Shown here: positions 36,455 to 46,129 of the stretch, one piece after another | Position numbering within the stretch: position 1 is the stretch's first letter | Layout of the letters: each line of letters begins with the position of its first letter | Assembly (NCBI RefSeq): GCF_024137865.1 | Contig: NZ_CP099960.1 | Coordinates: 1,612,001 to 1,676,000, forward strand | Origin: Moraxella sp. FZFQ2102 | Lineage (GTDB): Bacteria; Pseudomonadota; Gammaproteobacteria; Pseudomonadales; Moraxellaceae | DNA length: 64,000 bases | Direction of reading: 5' to 3' | Program-made: the position numbers and the translations under genes | The notes under the pieces: generated by a model | Told to the model about the DNA's origin: nothing | Database searches by the model: none | Seen by the model: the letters and a program-made list of their open reading frames with translations, nothing else

Positions 36455-38653
36455 TCACTGGTATAGGCGCATGATGTTCGGATAGCCAAGCAGTGGGCGT
36501 AATTTCTCAATCCCTTCGGCGAGATGTGAGCGCGAACGCACCACGATGTGCAGCGTGGTTGTGCCGATTTTATCATTTTTATCCGCTTTACCATCTGCCT
36601 TGACATGAGTGTACTCAACGCCGATATTGATCGCGCGCAGCTCATAGATGACTTGGCTGATCTGCTCTTCATTGAGCATCGCGTAGATTCGCAGCATGGC
36701 AGGAAAGCGCAGTGAGTTAGGCTGTTTTTCTAGGGCGCTGGCAGGTTTCCAGTTGAGCTGAATGACCTGATATGGGTTCTCGGCGCGGACATTTTGTAGC
36801 GAATAGCACTTATGGCGGTGCACGACCAAGCCTTGACGCGATAGATGTCCGACGATGTGATCACCATAGATCGGATTGCAGCAGCGCGCAAAATCAACTT
36901 CCACGCCCTTAATACCGGCAAGCAAATGCTTGGTCTGGGTGATTTCATTATCATCGGCATAATCGACTTCTTCGCTAAATAGGCGCGAGACGACCAACTG
37001 CGGCAACAAAATCCCTGTGGATATCTGCATGAACAGCTCATCATTGCTCTTGATGCCGCGCCATTGCAGGATGTCTGCCCAGTCGGCATCACTAAGATCA
37101 TTGATGGATTTGCCATAAGTCTGTAGGGCGCGATCCAGTGCTTGTTTGCCGTATTGGATTTTTTGATCTTCGGGCAAGTGTTTTAGGAATTTTAAAATCT
37201 CACTGCGTGCTTTGTTGGTTGCGACAAAGCCAAGCCATTCAGCGCGTGGTGTGGCATTCTTATCCGTATCAATGCTGACGGTATCGCCATCGGCAAGCAC
37301 CAAGCCCAGTTTACCATGTTCATTATTGATGTCGGCACCCGTGGCGATGTTACCAATCGCAGGACCGACAGCATAAGCAAAGTCAAGCGCTGTCGAACCG
37401 CGCGGCAACTCATAAGCGCGACCTTGCGGGCTGTAGCAGACGATTTTGCGCTCGTGCAGATAGCTGATCAGCTCTTCGATGATGGCGATGTGTGCATCGT
37501 CATCGCTGGCAGCGTCGATGGCTTCGGTATTGGCAAGATCTTGCATATTGCGAAGACTTGCTTGGATCACCGACTGGCTGATGTCGTTATGATCATTACT
37601 GATGATACCTAGGCGCGCTGCATCCTGCATACGGCGAGTCATTAGGGTTACTTTAATATGATTATAATCACGCTCATAAATCAGCGTCAATGACTGATTG
37701 CCACCTGCTAGGGGTTTGCGGATATGATCTTGGATATTGCGATCGCCGATTTGATATTTTTGGATTAGATAACTGGCAAGCTTATCACACGCTTCAATGG
37801 TATCAAGCACGACATCGAAATCGTATTGACGAATGAGCTGATTAATCTGTCCGCGGTTTTTGAAAAATTGACGGTACATCGATGCGCGATTATCCAATAC
37901 TTGTACATGACCTTGTAAGTTTAGATGAACAAGTAGCTGCTGCAAATAGGTGCTGATTTCGGTTTTTTGGAAATTACGCCCAAGTCCGTGCTGTAGCAGC
38001 TTGTCGGTAAATTTATTGTACATCACAGGGTTTAGGTTGCGATAGCACAATAGCTCAATATAATCAGCAATGTTATTCAGACCCATCAAGCGCGCGAACG
38101 GCACATAAAAATCCAAAGTCTCACGCGCGGTGCGTTTTTGTTTCTCTTCACTCACCGCATCTAGCGTGGACATATTGTGCAGGCGGTCGGATAGCTTGAC
38201 GATCAGCACACGCGGATCGATGAGTGTCGCAGTGAGAATCTTATGAAAAGTCGCCGCTTGGCTTTGCTGCTTGCTCATGCCTGATGATTTTAGCTTAGTC
38301 ACGCCATCGACCAGACGCGCCACCGTCTCACCAAATTCAGCGGTGACAAGCTCTTCGGTAACTTCGGTATCTTCGACAGTATCATGCAAGATGGCGGCGA
38401 TGATGGTGTCGCGATCTAGGCGAAACCCTGCCAAAATCTCCGCCACCGCGATCGGGTGCGTGATATAAGGCTCGCCCGATTTGCGTTTATCCTTGATGTG
38501 CGCCACATCGCCAAAATGACACGCGCGCAGCACATCTTGGCGTTCATTGGGCTTAAGATAGGCGACAGCGCGCATCAAACTGTCACGAGCATCGTCCACG
38601 AGCGGATGGCTTAAGTGTGTCGGAATATCGTGTGGATGATAGCTGTCTAACAT
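36455..38653 (-). CDS. spoT: SpoT, (p)ppGpp hydrolase with a degenerate synthetase domain
   Basis: 732 residues from the ATG at 38653; an in-frame TTG 12 bases up is a poorer start. Domains in order: HD hydrolase (about 40-200) with the intact motif ILHDTVEDTEV (His90, Asp91) and YITHPIAVAEIL; a pseudo-synthetase (about 225-345); TGS (about 404-460) with YSPQGRAYELPRGSTALDFAY; a helical and zinc-finger part with FARCCNPIYGD; and a C-terminal ACT domain. In the synthetase part the family motifs around RFKDYI and NGYQSLHT are replaced by RNIQDHIRKPLAGGNQSLT, so synthesis of (p)ppGpp is probably lost, as reported for Moraxellaceae SpoT. RelA would then be the source of alarmone. Confidence 0.93.
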   Translation of the reverse strand: MLDSYHPHDIPTHLSHPLVDDARDSLMRAVAYLKPNERQDVLRACHFGDVAHIKDKRKSGEPYITHPIAVAEILAGFRLDRDTIIAAILHDTVEDTEVTEELVTAEFGETVARLVDGVTKLKSSGMSKQQSQAATFHKILTATLIDPRVLIVKLSDRLHNMSTLDAVSEEKQKRTARETLDFYVPFARLMGLNNIADYIELLCYRNLNPVMYNKFTDKLLQHGLGRNFQKTEISTYLQQLLVHLNLQGHVQVLDNRASMYRQFFKNRGQINQLIRQYDFDVVLDTIEACDKLASYLIQKYQIGDRNIQDHIRKPLAGGNQSLTLIYERDYNHIKVTLMTRRMQDAARLGIISNDHNDISQSVIQASLRNMQDLANTEAIDAASDDDAHIAIIEELISYLHERKIVCYSPQGRAYELPRGSTALDFAYAVGPAIGNIATGADINNEHGKLGLVLADGDTVSIDTDKNATPRAEWLGFVATNKARSEILKFLKHLPEDQKIQYGKQALDRALQTYGKSINDLSDADWADILQWRGIKSNDELFMQISTGILLPQLVVSRLFSEEVDYADDNEITQTKHLLAGIKGVEVDFARCCNPIYGDHIVGHLSRQGLVVHRHKCYSLQNVRAENPYQVIQLNWKPASALEKQPNSLRFPAMLRIYAMLNEEQISQVIYELRAINIGVEYTHVKADGKADKNDKIGTTTLHIVVRSRSHLAEGIEKLRPLLGYPNIMRLYQ

Positions 38654-38861
38654 AATGGCTCTCAAGGTTTGGTGGTTGGTGGGTAAAAATAACCGCAGTG
38701 CGGCTTTGGTTTACAGACTTATAAACACTACAAAATGCCATCAGTTGATTGGCATCAAATAATACAATCAGAATGTATAATAAAACACCGATTGGCTCGA
38801 TTGTCAATATCTGACGATGAATTTTGTCTTTGGTTGTGTAAATGCAGCATCAAAGCACGCG

Positions 38862-38899
38862 AAAATAAAAAGCCACACATCAAAATGCATGGCTTATAA
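38862..38899 (-). terminator. Intrinsic terminator of rpoZ
   Basis: AAGCCATGCA and TGTGTGGCTT arms then TTTTATTTT on the minus strand, about 17 bases past the rpoZ stop. It would separate gmk/rpoZ from spoT. Confidence 0.65.
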
Positions 38900-38915
38900 A
38901 TGTACTTCGAGCTGA

Positions 38916-39185
38916 TTACAGCTGATTACCCAATGACTCTGGGGTGATTTCGTAATTTTGTGGCTTGGCGAACAAATCGTCATCTGGCTCGTCTAGGATG
39001 TCGCGATTGACATTGCCAGCGGCGATTTCGCGTAGGGCAAGCACGGTTGGCTTGTCGTTATCGACGGTTACGGTCGGATCGACTTTGCCGTTTGCCAATT
39101 GGCGAGCACGCTTACTTGCCACCAAAATCAGCTCAAAACGATTATCAACATTTACAAGACAATCTTCAATGGTTACTCGTGCCAT
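38916..39185 (-). CDS. rpoZ: RNA polymerase omega subunit
   Basis: 89 residues. [30 protein letters not shown] is the strongly conserved omega start. Omega helps assemble RNA polymerase and, in E. coli, forms one ppGpp binding site. Neighbour gmk upstream and spoT downstream reproduce the usual gmk-rpoZ-spoT order. The C-terminal 25 residues are acidic. Confidence 0.96.
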   Translation of the reverse strand: MARVTIEDCLVNVDNRFELILVASKRARQLANGKVDPTVTVDNDKPTVLALREIAAGNVNRDILDEPDDDLFAKPQNYEITPESLGNQL

Positions 39186-39313
39186 AGCTTACTCTCAATT
39201 AAAAAGGGAAAAATCAGATAATCGCTTATTATAGCAAGCTTTTTGTGCTTTTTTAAGTGATTTTTGCGTGATTTGCCAAAATTTTACCGATTTTACCCAA
39301 TTGACCAAAACCA

Positions 39314-39928
39314 TCAATCCGCCAACAAATCCGCGATCAAAGCTTGATTGCGCGTGGCTTGTACCGCTAGGCTTAGGCGATGGCTTTTGATGATGGTTTG
39401 TAAATCGCTCAAGGCATCGGCAAAATCATCATTGATGACGACATAATCGAATTTATCATATTGGCGCATTTCAGTGATTGAGCCTGCCAAGCGTTTTTCG
39501 ATGACTTCATCACTGTCTTGACCGCGATTTGATAAACGAGAGCGCAGGGCATCGCGGCTTGGTGGTAGAATAAAAATCATCACCGCATCGCCAAATTGCT
39601 CTTTGACTTGCAGCGCGCCTTGCCAATCGATCTCCAAAATCACATCCATGCCTTTAGTAAGCAGATCGCTCACCGCTTGCTTGGATGTGCCATAATAATT
39701 GTCAAATACTTGCGCGTATTCTAAGAATGCAGATTGGCTGATCAAAGTTTCAAATTCATCTTTATTAACAAAATGATAATGTACGCCGTTTTCTTCACCT
39801 GGGCGTGGGCTGCGCGTGGTGTGCGAGACGCTGACGGTGAGATTGTCGGTATTGGCAAGCAGCTCTTTGACTAGGCTGGTTTTGCCTGTGCCTGATGCAG
39901 CGGTGATGATGAATAATTTGCCAGTCAT
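39314..39928 (-). CDS. gmk: Guanylate kinase
   Basis: 204 residues from the ATG at 39928, which gives the family start [20 protein letters not shown] with the P-loop; an upstream extension in the frame is not conserved, and AGGA lies before this [22 protein letters not shown] is the GMP site, and [15 protein letters not shown] is also typical. It phosphorylates GMP to GDP. The rpoZ gene is 128 bases downstream. ispH is divergent. Confidence 0.95.
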   Translation of the reverse strand: MTGKLFIITAASGTGKTSLVKELLANTDNLTVSVSHTTRSPRPGEENGVHYHFVNKDEFETLISQSAFLEYAQVFDNYYGTSKQAVSDLLTKGMDVILEIDWQGALQVKEQFGDAVMIFILPPSRDALRSRLSNRGQDSDEVIEKRLAGSITEMRQYDKFDYVVINDDFADALSDLQTIIKSHRLSLAVQATRNQALIADLLAD

Positions 39929-39994
39929 GGTGGTTTTCCTGTAATTTTCTTCGGTTGTCAAATAACAATATTTTAGCACAAATTGGCTGAAATT

Positions 39995-40003
39995 TGCTAA
40001 AAT
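39995..40003 (+). promoter_or_regulatory. Extended -10 element of ispH
   Basis: TTTGCTAAAAT, the same 11 bases as at thrS and smc, about 37 bases before the ispH ATG. No good -35 is visible, as expected for an extended -10 promoter. Confidence 0.5.
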
Positions 40004-40039
40004 AGATCAGATTGATTATGAGAGATTATTGAGAAAAAT

Positions 40040-40978
40040 ATGAAAATTTTATTAGCCAATCCCCGTGGTTTTTGTGCAGGTGTCGATCGTGCCATCGCCA
40101 TTGTCAATGAAGCCTTGCGTCGATTCAGTCCGCCGATTTATGTGCGTCATGAAGTGGTGCATAATAAATTTGTTGTTGAAGATTTGGCGCGTCGTGGGGC
40201 AGTGTTTGTCGAAGAGCTGGATGAAGTGCCTGATGGGGCGATTGTGATTTTTTCGGCACATGGCGTATCCAAGGCAGTCGAAGATGAAGCGGCGCGCCGT
40301 GATTTGACCGTGTTTGATGCCACTTGCCCACTGGTGACCAAGGTGCATATCGAAGTGGGGAAATTTGCCAAAGAAGGCATGGATGCGATTTTGATCGGGC
40401 ACGCAGGACATCCTGAAGTCGAAGGTACGATGGGGCGATTTGATACCAGCTTTGGCGGCCGTATTCATCTGGTCGAAGATGCTGATGATGTGGCAAAGCT
40501 TGATTTGGATAAAGAAAACTTGGCATTCGTCACCCAAACGACGCTGTCAATGGACGATACTGCGGTGGTCATCGATGCGCTCAAAAATAAATACCCAAGC
40601 ATCAATGCCCCACGCAAAGATGACATCTGCTATGCCACCCAAAATCGTCAAGATGCTGTTAAGCTACTCTCAAAAGAGTGCGATGTGGTGCTCGTGGTCG
40701 GTAGCCCCAATTCAAGCAACTCAAATCGCCTAAGAGAGCTGGCCGAGCGTATGGGTAAGCGTGCGTATCTGATTGATAATGCAGGACAAATGGATAGGGC
40801 ATGGTTCGATGGCGTCAGTCATGTTGGAGTGACGGCAGGTGCATCTGCTCCTGAAGTGCTGATCCAAGAAGTGCTTGAGACTTTACAATCTTGGGGTGCG
40901 GAGCCGCCTGTAGAATTAAGTGGTATTGAAGAGAATGTTACATTTAGCTTGCCAAAGTCATTGACAAAGGCAGGCTAA
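40040..40978 (+). CDS. ispH: 4-hydroxy-3-methylbut-2-enyl diphosphate reductase
   Basis: 312 residues. The first cluster cysteine is in [13 protein letters not shown] (Cys12), the others in [11 protein letters not shown] and [26 protein letters not shown] and [15 protein letters not shown] are typical. It makes IPP and DMAPP in the last step of the MEP pathway with an [4Fe-4S] cluster. recJ begins three bases later, so the pair is an operon. Confidence 0.96.
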   Translation: MKILLANPRGFCAGVDRAIAIVNEALRRFSPPIYVRHEVVHNKFVVEDLARRGAVFVEELDEVPDGAIVIFSAHGVSKAVEDEAARRDLTVFDATCPLVTKVHIEVGKFAKEGMDAILIGHAGHPEVEGTMGRFDTSFGGRIHLVEDADDVAKLDLDKENLAFVTQTTLSMDDTAVVIDALKNKYPSINAPRKDDICYATQNRQDAVKLLSKECDVVLVVGSPNSSNSNRLRELAERMGKRAYLIDNAGQMDRAWFDGVSHVGVTAGASAPEVLIQEVLETLQSWGAEPPVELSGIEENVTFSLPKSLTKAG

Positions 40979-40981
40979 CAG

Positions 40982-42727
40982 ATGAATCGGCTGACACTTA
41001 CGCCTCGTATGACCGATGAAGTCTCGCCAAGTCTTGTGCAGGCGTTGGGCTATCCAAGCCTTGCGCGCGTGCTGCAGGCGCGGCAGGTGGCGAGCGTCGA
41101 TGAGCTGGATATGGCGATCGGTAAGCTGATCGCTGCTGATGGCTTGATGGGCATTGACCAGGCGATTGCCATCATTGATCAGGCGATCGATCATCATGAT
41201 CAAATTTTGATCATCGGGGACTTTGACTGTGATGGTGCGACCAGTACCGCGCTGATGCTGCGTGCCTTGCGGCAGATGGGTGCGAAGGTGGAGTTCTTGG
41301 TACCTGATCGTTTTAAATTCGGCTATGGCTTGACGCCTGAGATCGTCAGCTATGGCGCGGCAGAGTATGACCCAAAGCTGATCATCACGGTCGATAATGG
41401 CATCTCAAGCCATGAAGGGGTGGCACAGGCGCATAAGCTTGGCATACGGGTGGTGATTACCGATCATCATTTGACAACCAAGCCATCGCCGCCTGCCGAT
41501 GCGGTGGTCAATCCCAATCAGCTGGGCTGTAGCTTTGATAGCAAATGGTTGGTCGGTGTCGGTGTGGCGTTTTATGTCATGGGGCGTCTTGCCAAGCACC
41601 GCCGCGCACTTGGCAAGTCATCGGCAAATGTCGCGCGGTTTTTGGATCTGGTCGCGCTGGGGACGATTGCTGATCTGGGCGTGCTTGATCGCAATAATCG
41701 CATCTTGGTCAGTCATGGACTGATGCAGATTCGCGCGGGTAAGGCGTGCGCAGGCATCTATGCCATCTTGGAGCAGGCAGGGCGCGCGTATCAGAGCATC
41801 ACCAGTGAAGATTTTGGCTTTGCCATCGCGCCACGCATCAACGCCGCTGGTCGTATGGACAATATGCGAATCGGCGTGGAGTGCTTGATTACCGATGATT
41901 GGGGTGAAGCGCATCGACTTGCCATTGAGCTTAATAAACTCAACCACTCGCGCCGCAGTGTCGAGATGGCGATGAAAGATGAAGCGGTGGCAATCATCGA
42001 CAGCTTACCTGAGCTTGGCGCTGATGACAGCCCAAAATCCATCGTGCTGTACCAAGACAACTGGCATCAAGGTGTGATCGGTATCGTCGCAGGCAGGCTA
42101 AAAGAAAAGCTGTACCGTCCAAGTATCATCTTTGCCCCTGCTGATGTCAGCGAAACGGGCGATGATGATATGATCAAAGGCTCAGCGCGCTCGATCGCAG
42201 GCGTGCATATTCGCGATGTTATCGAAGCGGTGGCGGTGGATGAGCCGTCGCTGATTGAGCATTTTGGTGGTCATGCGATGGCGGCAGGGCTGACGATCAA
42301 AAAAGGCAATTTTGAGCGATTTGCCAAAGCGTTCGAAGATAAGATGGTAGGCTTTGATGCGTCGGTGTTTTGTGAAGAAAAATTCACCGATGGCAGTCTT
42401 TTGCCACAAGAGTTTAGCTTGCATTTTGTTGATACTCTAAAGAATTTAAGCGTCTGGGGTAATGGCTTTGCTGTACCAAGCTTCGATGGTGAATTTGAAG
42501 TGCTGAACCATCGCGTGCTAAAAGACAAACATCTCAAGCTCACCCTGAAGCTATCTGGCGTGCAGTATCCGATTGATGCGATTTGGTTTAATTATAATCC
42601 TGCGGTATGGGATTATCGCGCAAGTGGCGTGCATATTTTATACACCCTTGATATTAACGAGTGGCAGGGCAATCAAAGCCTGCAGCTGATCGTCAAAGAC
42701 TTGGCGGTGTGTCAGGTGATGGGGTGA
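40982..42727 (+). CDS. recJ: Single-stranded-DNA-specific exonuclease RecJ
   Basis: 581 residues of the DHH family. The motif series DFDCDGATST, TVDNGISSHEG, VITDHHLTT and FAIAPRINAAGRMDN is intact, and GGHAMAAGLTI is the DHHA1 block. RecJ digests single strands 5' to 3' in recombination and repair. The start is three bases after the ispH stop, and a bidirectional terminator follows. Confidence 0.95.
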   Translation: MNRLTLTPRMTDEVSPSLVQALGYPSLARVLQARQVASVDELDMAIGKLIAADGLMGIDQAIAIIDQAIDHHDQILIIGDFDCDGATSTALMLRALRQMGAKVEFLVPDRFKFGYGLTPEIVSYGAAEYDPKLIITVDNGISSHEGVAQAHKLGIRVVITDHHLTTKPSPPADAVVNPNQLGCSFDSKWLVGVGVAFYVMGRLAKHRRALGKSSANVARFLDLVALGTIADLGVLDRNNRILVSHGLMQIRAGKACAGIYAILEQAGRAYQSITSEDFGFAIAPRINAAGRMDNMRIGVECLITDDWGEAHRLAIELNKLNHSRRSVEMAMKDEAVAIIDSLPELGADDSPKSIVLYQDNWHQGVIGIVAGRLKEKLYRPSIIFAPADVSETGDDDMIKGSARSIAGVHIRDVIEAVAVDEPSLIEHFGGHAMAAGLTIKKGNFERFAKAFEDKMVGFDASVFCEEKFTDGSLLPQEFSLHFVDTLKNLSVWGNGFAVPSFDGEFEVLNHRVLKDKHLKLTLKLSGVQYPIDAIWFNYNPAVWDYRASGVHILYTLDINEWQGNQSLQLIVKDLAVCQVMG

Positions 42728-42773
42728 TTTATCAGTCTAATTTTATTGTTTTATTTAATAAATTTTATCAAAA

Positions 42774-42808
42774 AAAACCGCCCAATTAAACATTGAGCGG
42801 TTTTTGTT
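42774..42808. terminator. Bidirectional terminator between recJ and nadE
   Basis: AAAACCGCCCAAT and ATTGAGCGGTTTT arms (one mismatch) flanked by a T-run on both strands, so it ends recJ (plus) and nadE (minus). Confidence 0.85.
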
Positions 42809-42836
42809 TTGGTTCGATGGATTGATCTAGTGCCAA

Positions 42837-44528
42837 TCAGCCCTTAATCGACCAACCATTGACCAATGGATAACGGCGTTCGCGACCGAAAGATTTCTTG
42901 GTGATCTTCGTGCCGATTGCCCCTTGGCGGCGTTTGTACTCAGCGCGATCGACCAAGCCCAGTACTTTTTCAACCGTCGCAGGATCAAAGCCTGCCGCAC
43001 AGATTGCCTTGTAGCCCAAATCTTCGTCGATGTACATTTTTAGAATGCTATCAAGCAAGTCATAATCAGGTAGGCTATCTTGGTCTTTTTGGTCAGGACG
43101 CAGCTCAGCCGATGGTGCGCGCGTGATGACGCGTTCTGGGATGACTGGATTATCTTCTAGGCGGTTGCGGTAATTGGCAAGGCGATAGACATCGGTTTTG
43201 TACACATCTTTTAGCACATCGAAGCCGCCTACCATATCACCGTATAGCGTCGCATAACCGACCGCGTTTTCAGATTTATTGCCCGTTGAGATGACCATAT
43301 GACCGAATTTATTTGACAATGCCATTAAGATCGTGCCGCGAGCGCGCGCTTGCAGATTCTCTTCGGTGACATCAGGCTCACTATTAGCAAGCAGTGGTGC
43401 AAGGGCTGAACGCAAGCCTGCCACTGCATCGTGGATTGGGCAGACGGTGTATGAGACATTCAGGCGTGCCGCTTGCGCTTCGGCATCATCTAGGCTGATT
43501 TGCGCGGTGTATTCGTACGGCATCATCACCGCATACACACGATCTGAGCCCAATGCATCGACGGCAATGCACAGCGTCAAGGCACTGTCGATACCGCCTG
43601 ATAAGCCAACGATCACACCCTTAAAGCCTGAACGATTGACATAATCACGCAGACCCACGACTAATGCCTGATACATCTCAGATTCTTCAGACAACACAAG
43701 CGGTGCTTTGGCTTGGGTGTCAAATTGACGGCTTGCCACATCGTACTGTGCCATCATCAGTTGGTTCAAAAAGCGCGAACCTTCGTGCGCAATCGTACCA
43801 TCTGCTTGCATGATGAGCGAACCGCCATCAAAGACGATGTCATCTTGCGCCCCGACGGTATTGACATAGATAATCGGCAAGTCATAAGTAGCTGACTGCT
43901 TGGTTAATAGCTCTTTGCGCGCGGCTTGTTTGCCGATTTCAAACGGCGATGCGTTGATCACCACGACCATGTCCGCACCTTCTTCTTTGAGTGCTTTGAT
44001 CGGTGCATCGTGCCAAATATCTTCACAGATTAATAAGCCAATCGTTGCGCCTTTGTAATCGAACAGCACTTGATTGCGGCCTTTTTGGAAATAGCGGCGT
44101 TCATCGAAGATGCCATAATTTGGCAAGCATTGCTTATGATAAAAGCCTTTTTGGCTGCCGCCTTGCAAGATGGCTGCTGAGTTGAAGGTGCCATGTTGAT
44201 CAATGTGTGGATAGCCTAGGATGATCACAATACCTTCGATCTCGGCAAGCTGCGCCATCGCACCGCGCACACGCTCGCCTAAGGTTGGGCGCAGTAGCAA
44301 ATCTTCTGGCGGATAGCCGACTAAGGATAATTCTGGGAAAACCACGATGTCTGCGCCGCGATTTTTGGCATCGATGGCAAGCGCGTGCATTTTTTTGACA
44401 TTGCCTGCGATGTCACCGACCCAAAAATTGGTCTGAATCAGTGCAAAAGTAATCTTGCCAGCGGCAGAATTGGCGGTGTGTAAAGTCGTCTCGACGCTCG
44501 CTGCGTCCTGTTGTTTGGTTCTTGGCAT
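42837..44528 (-). CDS. nadE: Glutamine-dependent NAD+ synthetase
   Basis: 563 residues, two domains. The N-terminal nitrilase-type glutaminase has its Glu-Lys-Cys triad in FPELSLVGYPPEDLL, FYHKQCLPNYGIFDE and LLICEDIWHD; the C-terminal synthetase has the pyrophosphate loop GLSGGIDSAL and STGNKSENAVGY. It amidates deamido-NAD using glutamine. A perfect 24-base palindrome (44678-44701) lies 150 bases upstream. A short N-terminal extension of about 25 residues precedes the usual start; TKQQD begins it, and an internal start is possible. Confidence 0.95.
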   Translation of the reverse strand: MPRTKQQDAASVETTLHTANSAAGKITFALIQTNFWVGDIAGNVKKMHALAIDAKNRGADIVVFPELSLVGYPPEDLLLRPTLGERVRGAMAQLAEIEGIVIILGYPHIDQHGTFNSAAILQGGSQKGFYHKQCLPNYGIFDERRYFQKGRNQVLFDYKGATIGLLICEDIWHDAPIKALKEEGADMVVVINASPFEIGKQAARKELLTKQSATYDLPIIYVNTVGAQDDIVFDGGSLIMQADGTIAHEGSRFLNQLMMAQYDVASRQFDTQAKAPLVLSEESEMYQALVVGLRDYVNRSGFKGVIVGLSGGIDSALTLCIAVDALGSDRVYAVMMPYEYTAQISLDDAEAQAARLNVSYTVCPIHDAVAGLRSALAPLLANSEPDVTEENLQARARGTILMALSNKFGHMVISTGNKSENAVGYATLYGDMVGGFDVLKDVYKTDVYRLANYRNRLEDNPVIPERVITRAPSAELRPDQKDQDSLPDYDLLDSILKMYIDEDLGYKAICAAGFDPATVEKVLGLVDRAEYKRRQGAIGTKITKKSFGRERRYPLVNGWSIKG

Positions 44529-44809
44529 TTTTTATAATCCTAAAAAAGTTCATGCCTTGTGCTTCATGCTCAAGGGCATTGCATTTGTTTGTTATCGCCG
44601 AAATAGGGCGGTTTTGTGGGCAGAGCAAACTTCACTGTTTGCCGCCGATCTTGGGCAAAAATGACCCCAAATGATATGGTTTATCAAGATTTTGATAAAC
44701 CTATTTAATAGTATAGCACAAAATCGGATGGGTTGTGGTATAGTATGGCAAGTGAATTAAAAAAACTCTCAAGTTCATTTGTTTAACGCATTAACTTTAA
44801 AATTTTCTT
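44529..44809. other. Divergent region between nadE and the PP0621-like gene
   Basis: 281 bases without a gene. It holds the palindrome at 44678-44701 and an extended -10 (TGGTATAGT at about 44736-44744) for the plus-strand gene. Nothing else stands out. Confidence 0.5.
44678..44701. promoter_or_regulatory. Perfect 24-base palindrome upstream of nadE
   Basis: GGTTTATCAA-GATT-TTGATAAACC. It could be an operator; NAD genes are often under dedicated repressors (NrtR, NadR, NadQ). A T-run is absent, so it is not a terminator. The regulator is unknown. Confidence 0.5.
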
Positions 44810-45088
44810 ATGTTTGCATTTATTTTAAATATCATCATCATCGTAATCATCATGTGGTTTTTTTTCAAATTTATGTACCCAAAGCCACCCAAAGCTTTTT
44901 TTCCTAAAGATGGCGATGACACCACGCTGCGCACCTGCCACCACTGCGGCAATCAGCTTGCCACTTATCGTGGGCATTTGTTCCACGAAAAAGCCGAGAA
45001 CGAACGCTTTTTTTGTAATGATGAGCATCTGGCGGTATATGCAGCAGCGCATCCAGAAGAAGATCTGCCTATGAATATAGAAAAATAG
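44810..45088 (+). CDS. Small membrane protein with a Zn-ribbon-like tail (PP0621 family)
   Basis: 92 residues with one N-terminal membrane helix (about residues 2-20, FAFILNIIIIVIIMWFFF) followed by TCHHCGNQL and a FFCNDEHL block; the CxxC, Cys and His together look like a zinc site. This layout matches the small PP0621 family of proteobacteria, whose function is unknown. It has its own promoter-like element and its end is convergent with zapA. Confidence 0.72.
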   Translation: MFAFILNIIIIVIIMWFFFKFMYPKPPKAFFPKDGDDTTLRTCHHCGNQLATYRGHLFHEKAENERFFCNDEHLAVYAAAHPEEDLPMNIEK

Positions 45089-45112
45089 GATCTATAAAAC
45101 CTAAAAAACAAT

Positions 45113-45138
45113 AAGGGCGACATTCATCGCCCTTAATT
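45113..45138 (-). terminator. Terminator of zapA (also near the PP0621-like gene's end)
   Basis: AAGGGCGA and TCGCCCTT arms with a six-base loop; on the minus strand a TTGTTTTTT run follows. It lies 30 bases past the zapA stop. Confidence 0.75.
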
Positions 45139-45168
45139 TATGCTATAATTTTAAGAAAATCTATAAAA

Positions 45169-45516
45169 TCACAGCATTGAGCGTGCTTGCTTATTGATCT
45201 TTTCGATCATTTCAGAGATTTGTTTTTGTTCAGCGGCATTGGCTGCCACTTGGTTTTGTAGTCCTTGGATTTGGTCGTACAAATCTAGGCAGACCAGCAC
45301 CAAAAACTCTTCATTGCTCGGGGTTTTGTGCTTGATCTCACGGCGCAGATCGCGGATTTTTTGGTTGATGAATTCTGCACCATTTTCCAGATTTTTGATT
45401 TCATCGACAGGGCAGACGATGCGATGTGGTGTACCTGCGATGCTGATATCGACAGGGCGGAATTCTTCTTTAGCGATGATCGCCGACTGTGGGTTGGTGG
45501 TGGTTTCTTGACTCAT
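45169..45516 (-). CDS. zapA: Cell division protein ZapA
   Basis: 115 residues: a beta-rich start VDISIAGTPHRIVCP, then long coiled-coil helices. ZapA binds and bundles FtsZ at midcell. VLVCLDLYDQIQGLQNQV is typical. The neighbouring ZapB-like gene is 30 bases upstream on the same strand. The E. coli layout of zapA followed by 6S RNA is not present; only 80 bases remain before the next gene. Confidence 0.9.
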   Translation of the reverse strand: MSQETTTNPQSAIIAKEEFRPVDISIAGTPHRIVCPVDEIKNLENGAEFINQKIRDLRREIKHKTPSNEEFLVLVCLDLYDQIQGLQNQVAANAAEQKQISEMIEKINKQARSML

Positions 45517-45546
45517 GATAAATCCTTGATAATGATATGCTCAGCC

Positions 45547-45906
45547 TTAGCTTTGACGGTCGATTTTGCCCAACCAATCGCGAATCACTTCAGCGCGCGA
45601 AATCGCCAAAGCGTTTTTGTCTTTTAGATCTTGATTTTGTTGAATCAGCGTCTGATTGGCTTGATACAGTTCTTCTACTTGCTTTTGCAGGGCATTGCGC
45701 GTGTGCTCTAAGCTGTCCACTTGTTCGCAGTAGTTGTCAATTTCTTGGTTGGCTTTGTTTAGCTGTGCTTGTAAATCACTGATTTGTCTTGGGCTGTCGT
45801 CATTGGCAAGGCGTTGCTTAAGATTGGCAAGTTCGGTCGCGGTGACGGCATATTGTTTTTTCATCGCGATGATGGATTGTTCCAAAGCTTGAAGTTGGGC
45901 TAGCAT
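45547..45906 (-). CDS. Coiled-coil protein, ZapB-like (TIGR02449-type)
   Basis: 119 residues from the ATG at 45906, preceded by AGGA. It is almost entirely heptad coiled coil, MLAQLQALEQSIIAMKKQYAV onward, with a C-terminal SRAEVIRDWLGKIDRQS block that matches the small coiled-coil family found next to zapA in many gammaproteobacteria. It probably works with ZapA at the division ring. A longer frame to 46101 is not supported by any start or family. Confidence 0.75.
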   Translation of the reverse strand: MLAQLQALEQSIIAMKKQYAVTATELANLKQRLANDDSPRQISDLQAQLNKANQEIDNYCEQVDSLEHTRNALQKQVEELYQANQTLIQQNQDLKDKNALAISRAEVIRDWLGKIDRQS

Positions 45907-46088
45907 AAGAAATCCTGTAAAAGTCATCAATAAAAAGTGTCCTATGCTAATCTTATCACGGTGCGGTGTATTGTCAAATATTTTTTCGGCTTTGGCGGTA
46001 TTTTGGGCATAAGTTTGGCGAAATGTCGTATCTTTGCACGCTTTGCCCTTGTGATTTTGTATTTTGCACGCATTAAACCGTGTGAATA

Positions 46089-46097
46089 TGGTATAAT
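46089..46097 (+). promoter_or_regulatory. Extended -10 element of the YgfB-like gene
   Basis: TGGTATAAT ending 32 bases before the ATG at 46130. It sits in the divergent gap to the ZapB-like gene. No clear -35. Confidence 0.5.
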
Positions 46098-46129
46098 CCA
46101 AAGTTTGTTCAAAAACACAAGGCTAAACA

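Noticed and set aside
36241..36474. Plus-strand frame opposite the 58-residue ORF
   Set aside because: It has no ribosome site, while the minus-strand ORF has a strong one and fits the operon direction.
45089..45168. 6S RNA next to zapA
   Set aside because: Only 80 bases are available and they are taken by the terminator; 6S RNA needs about 180 bases.
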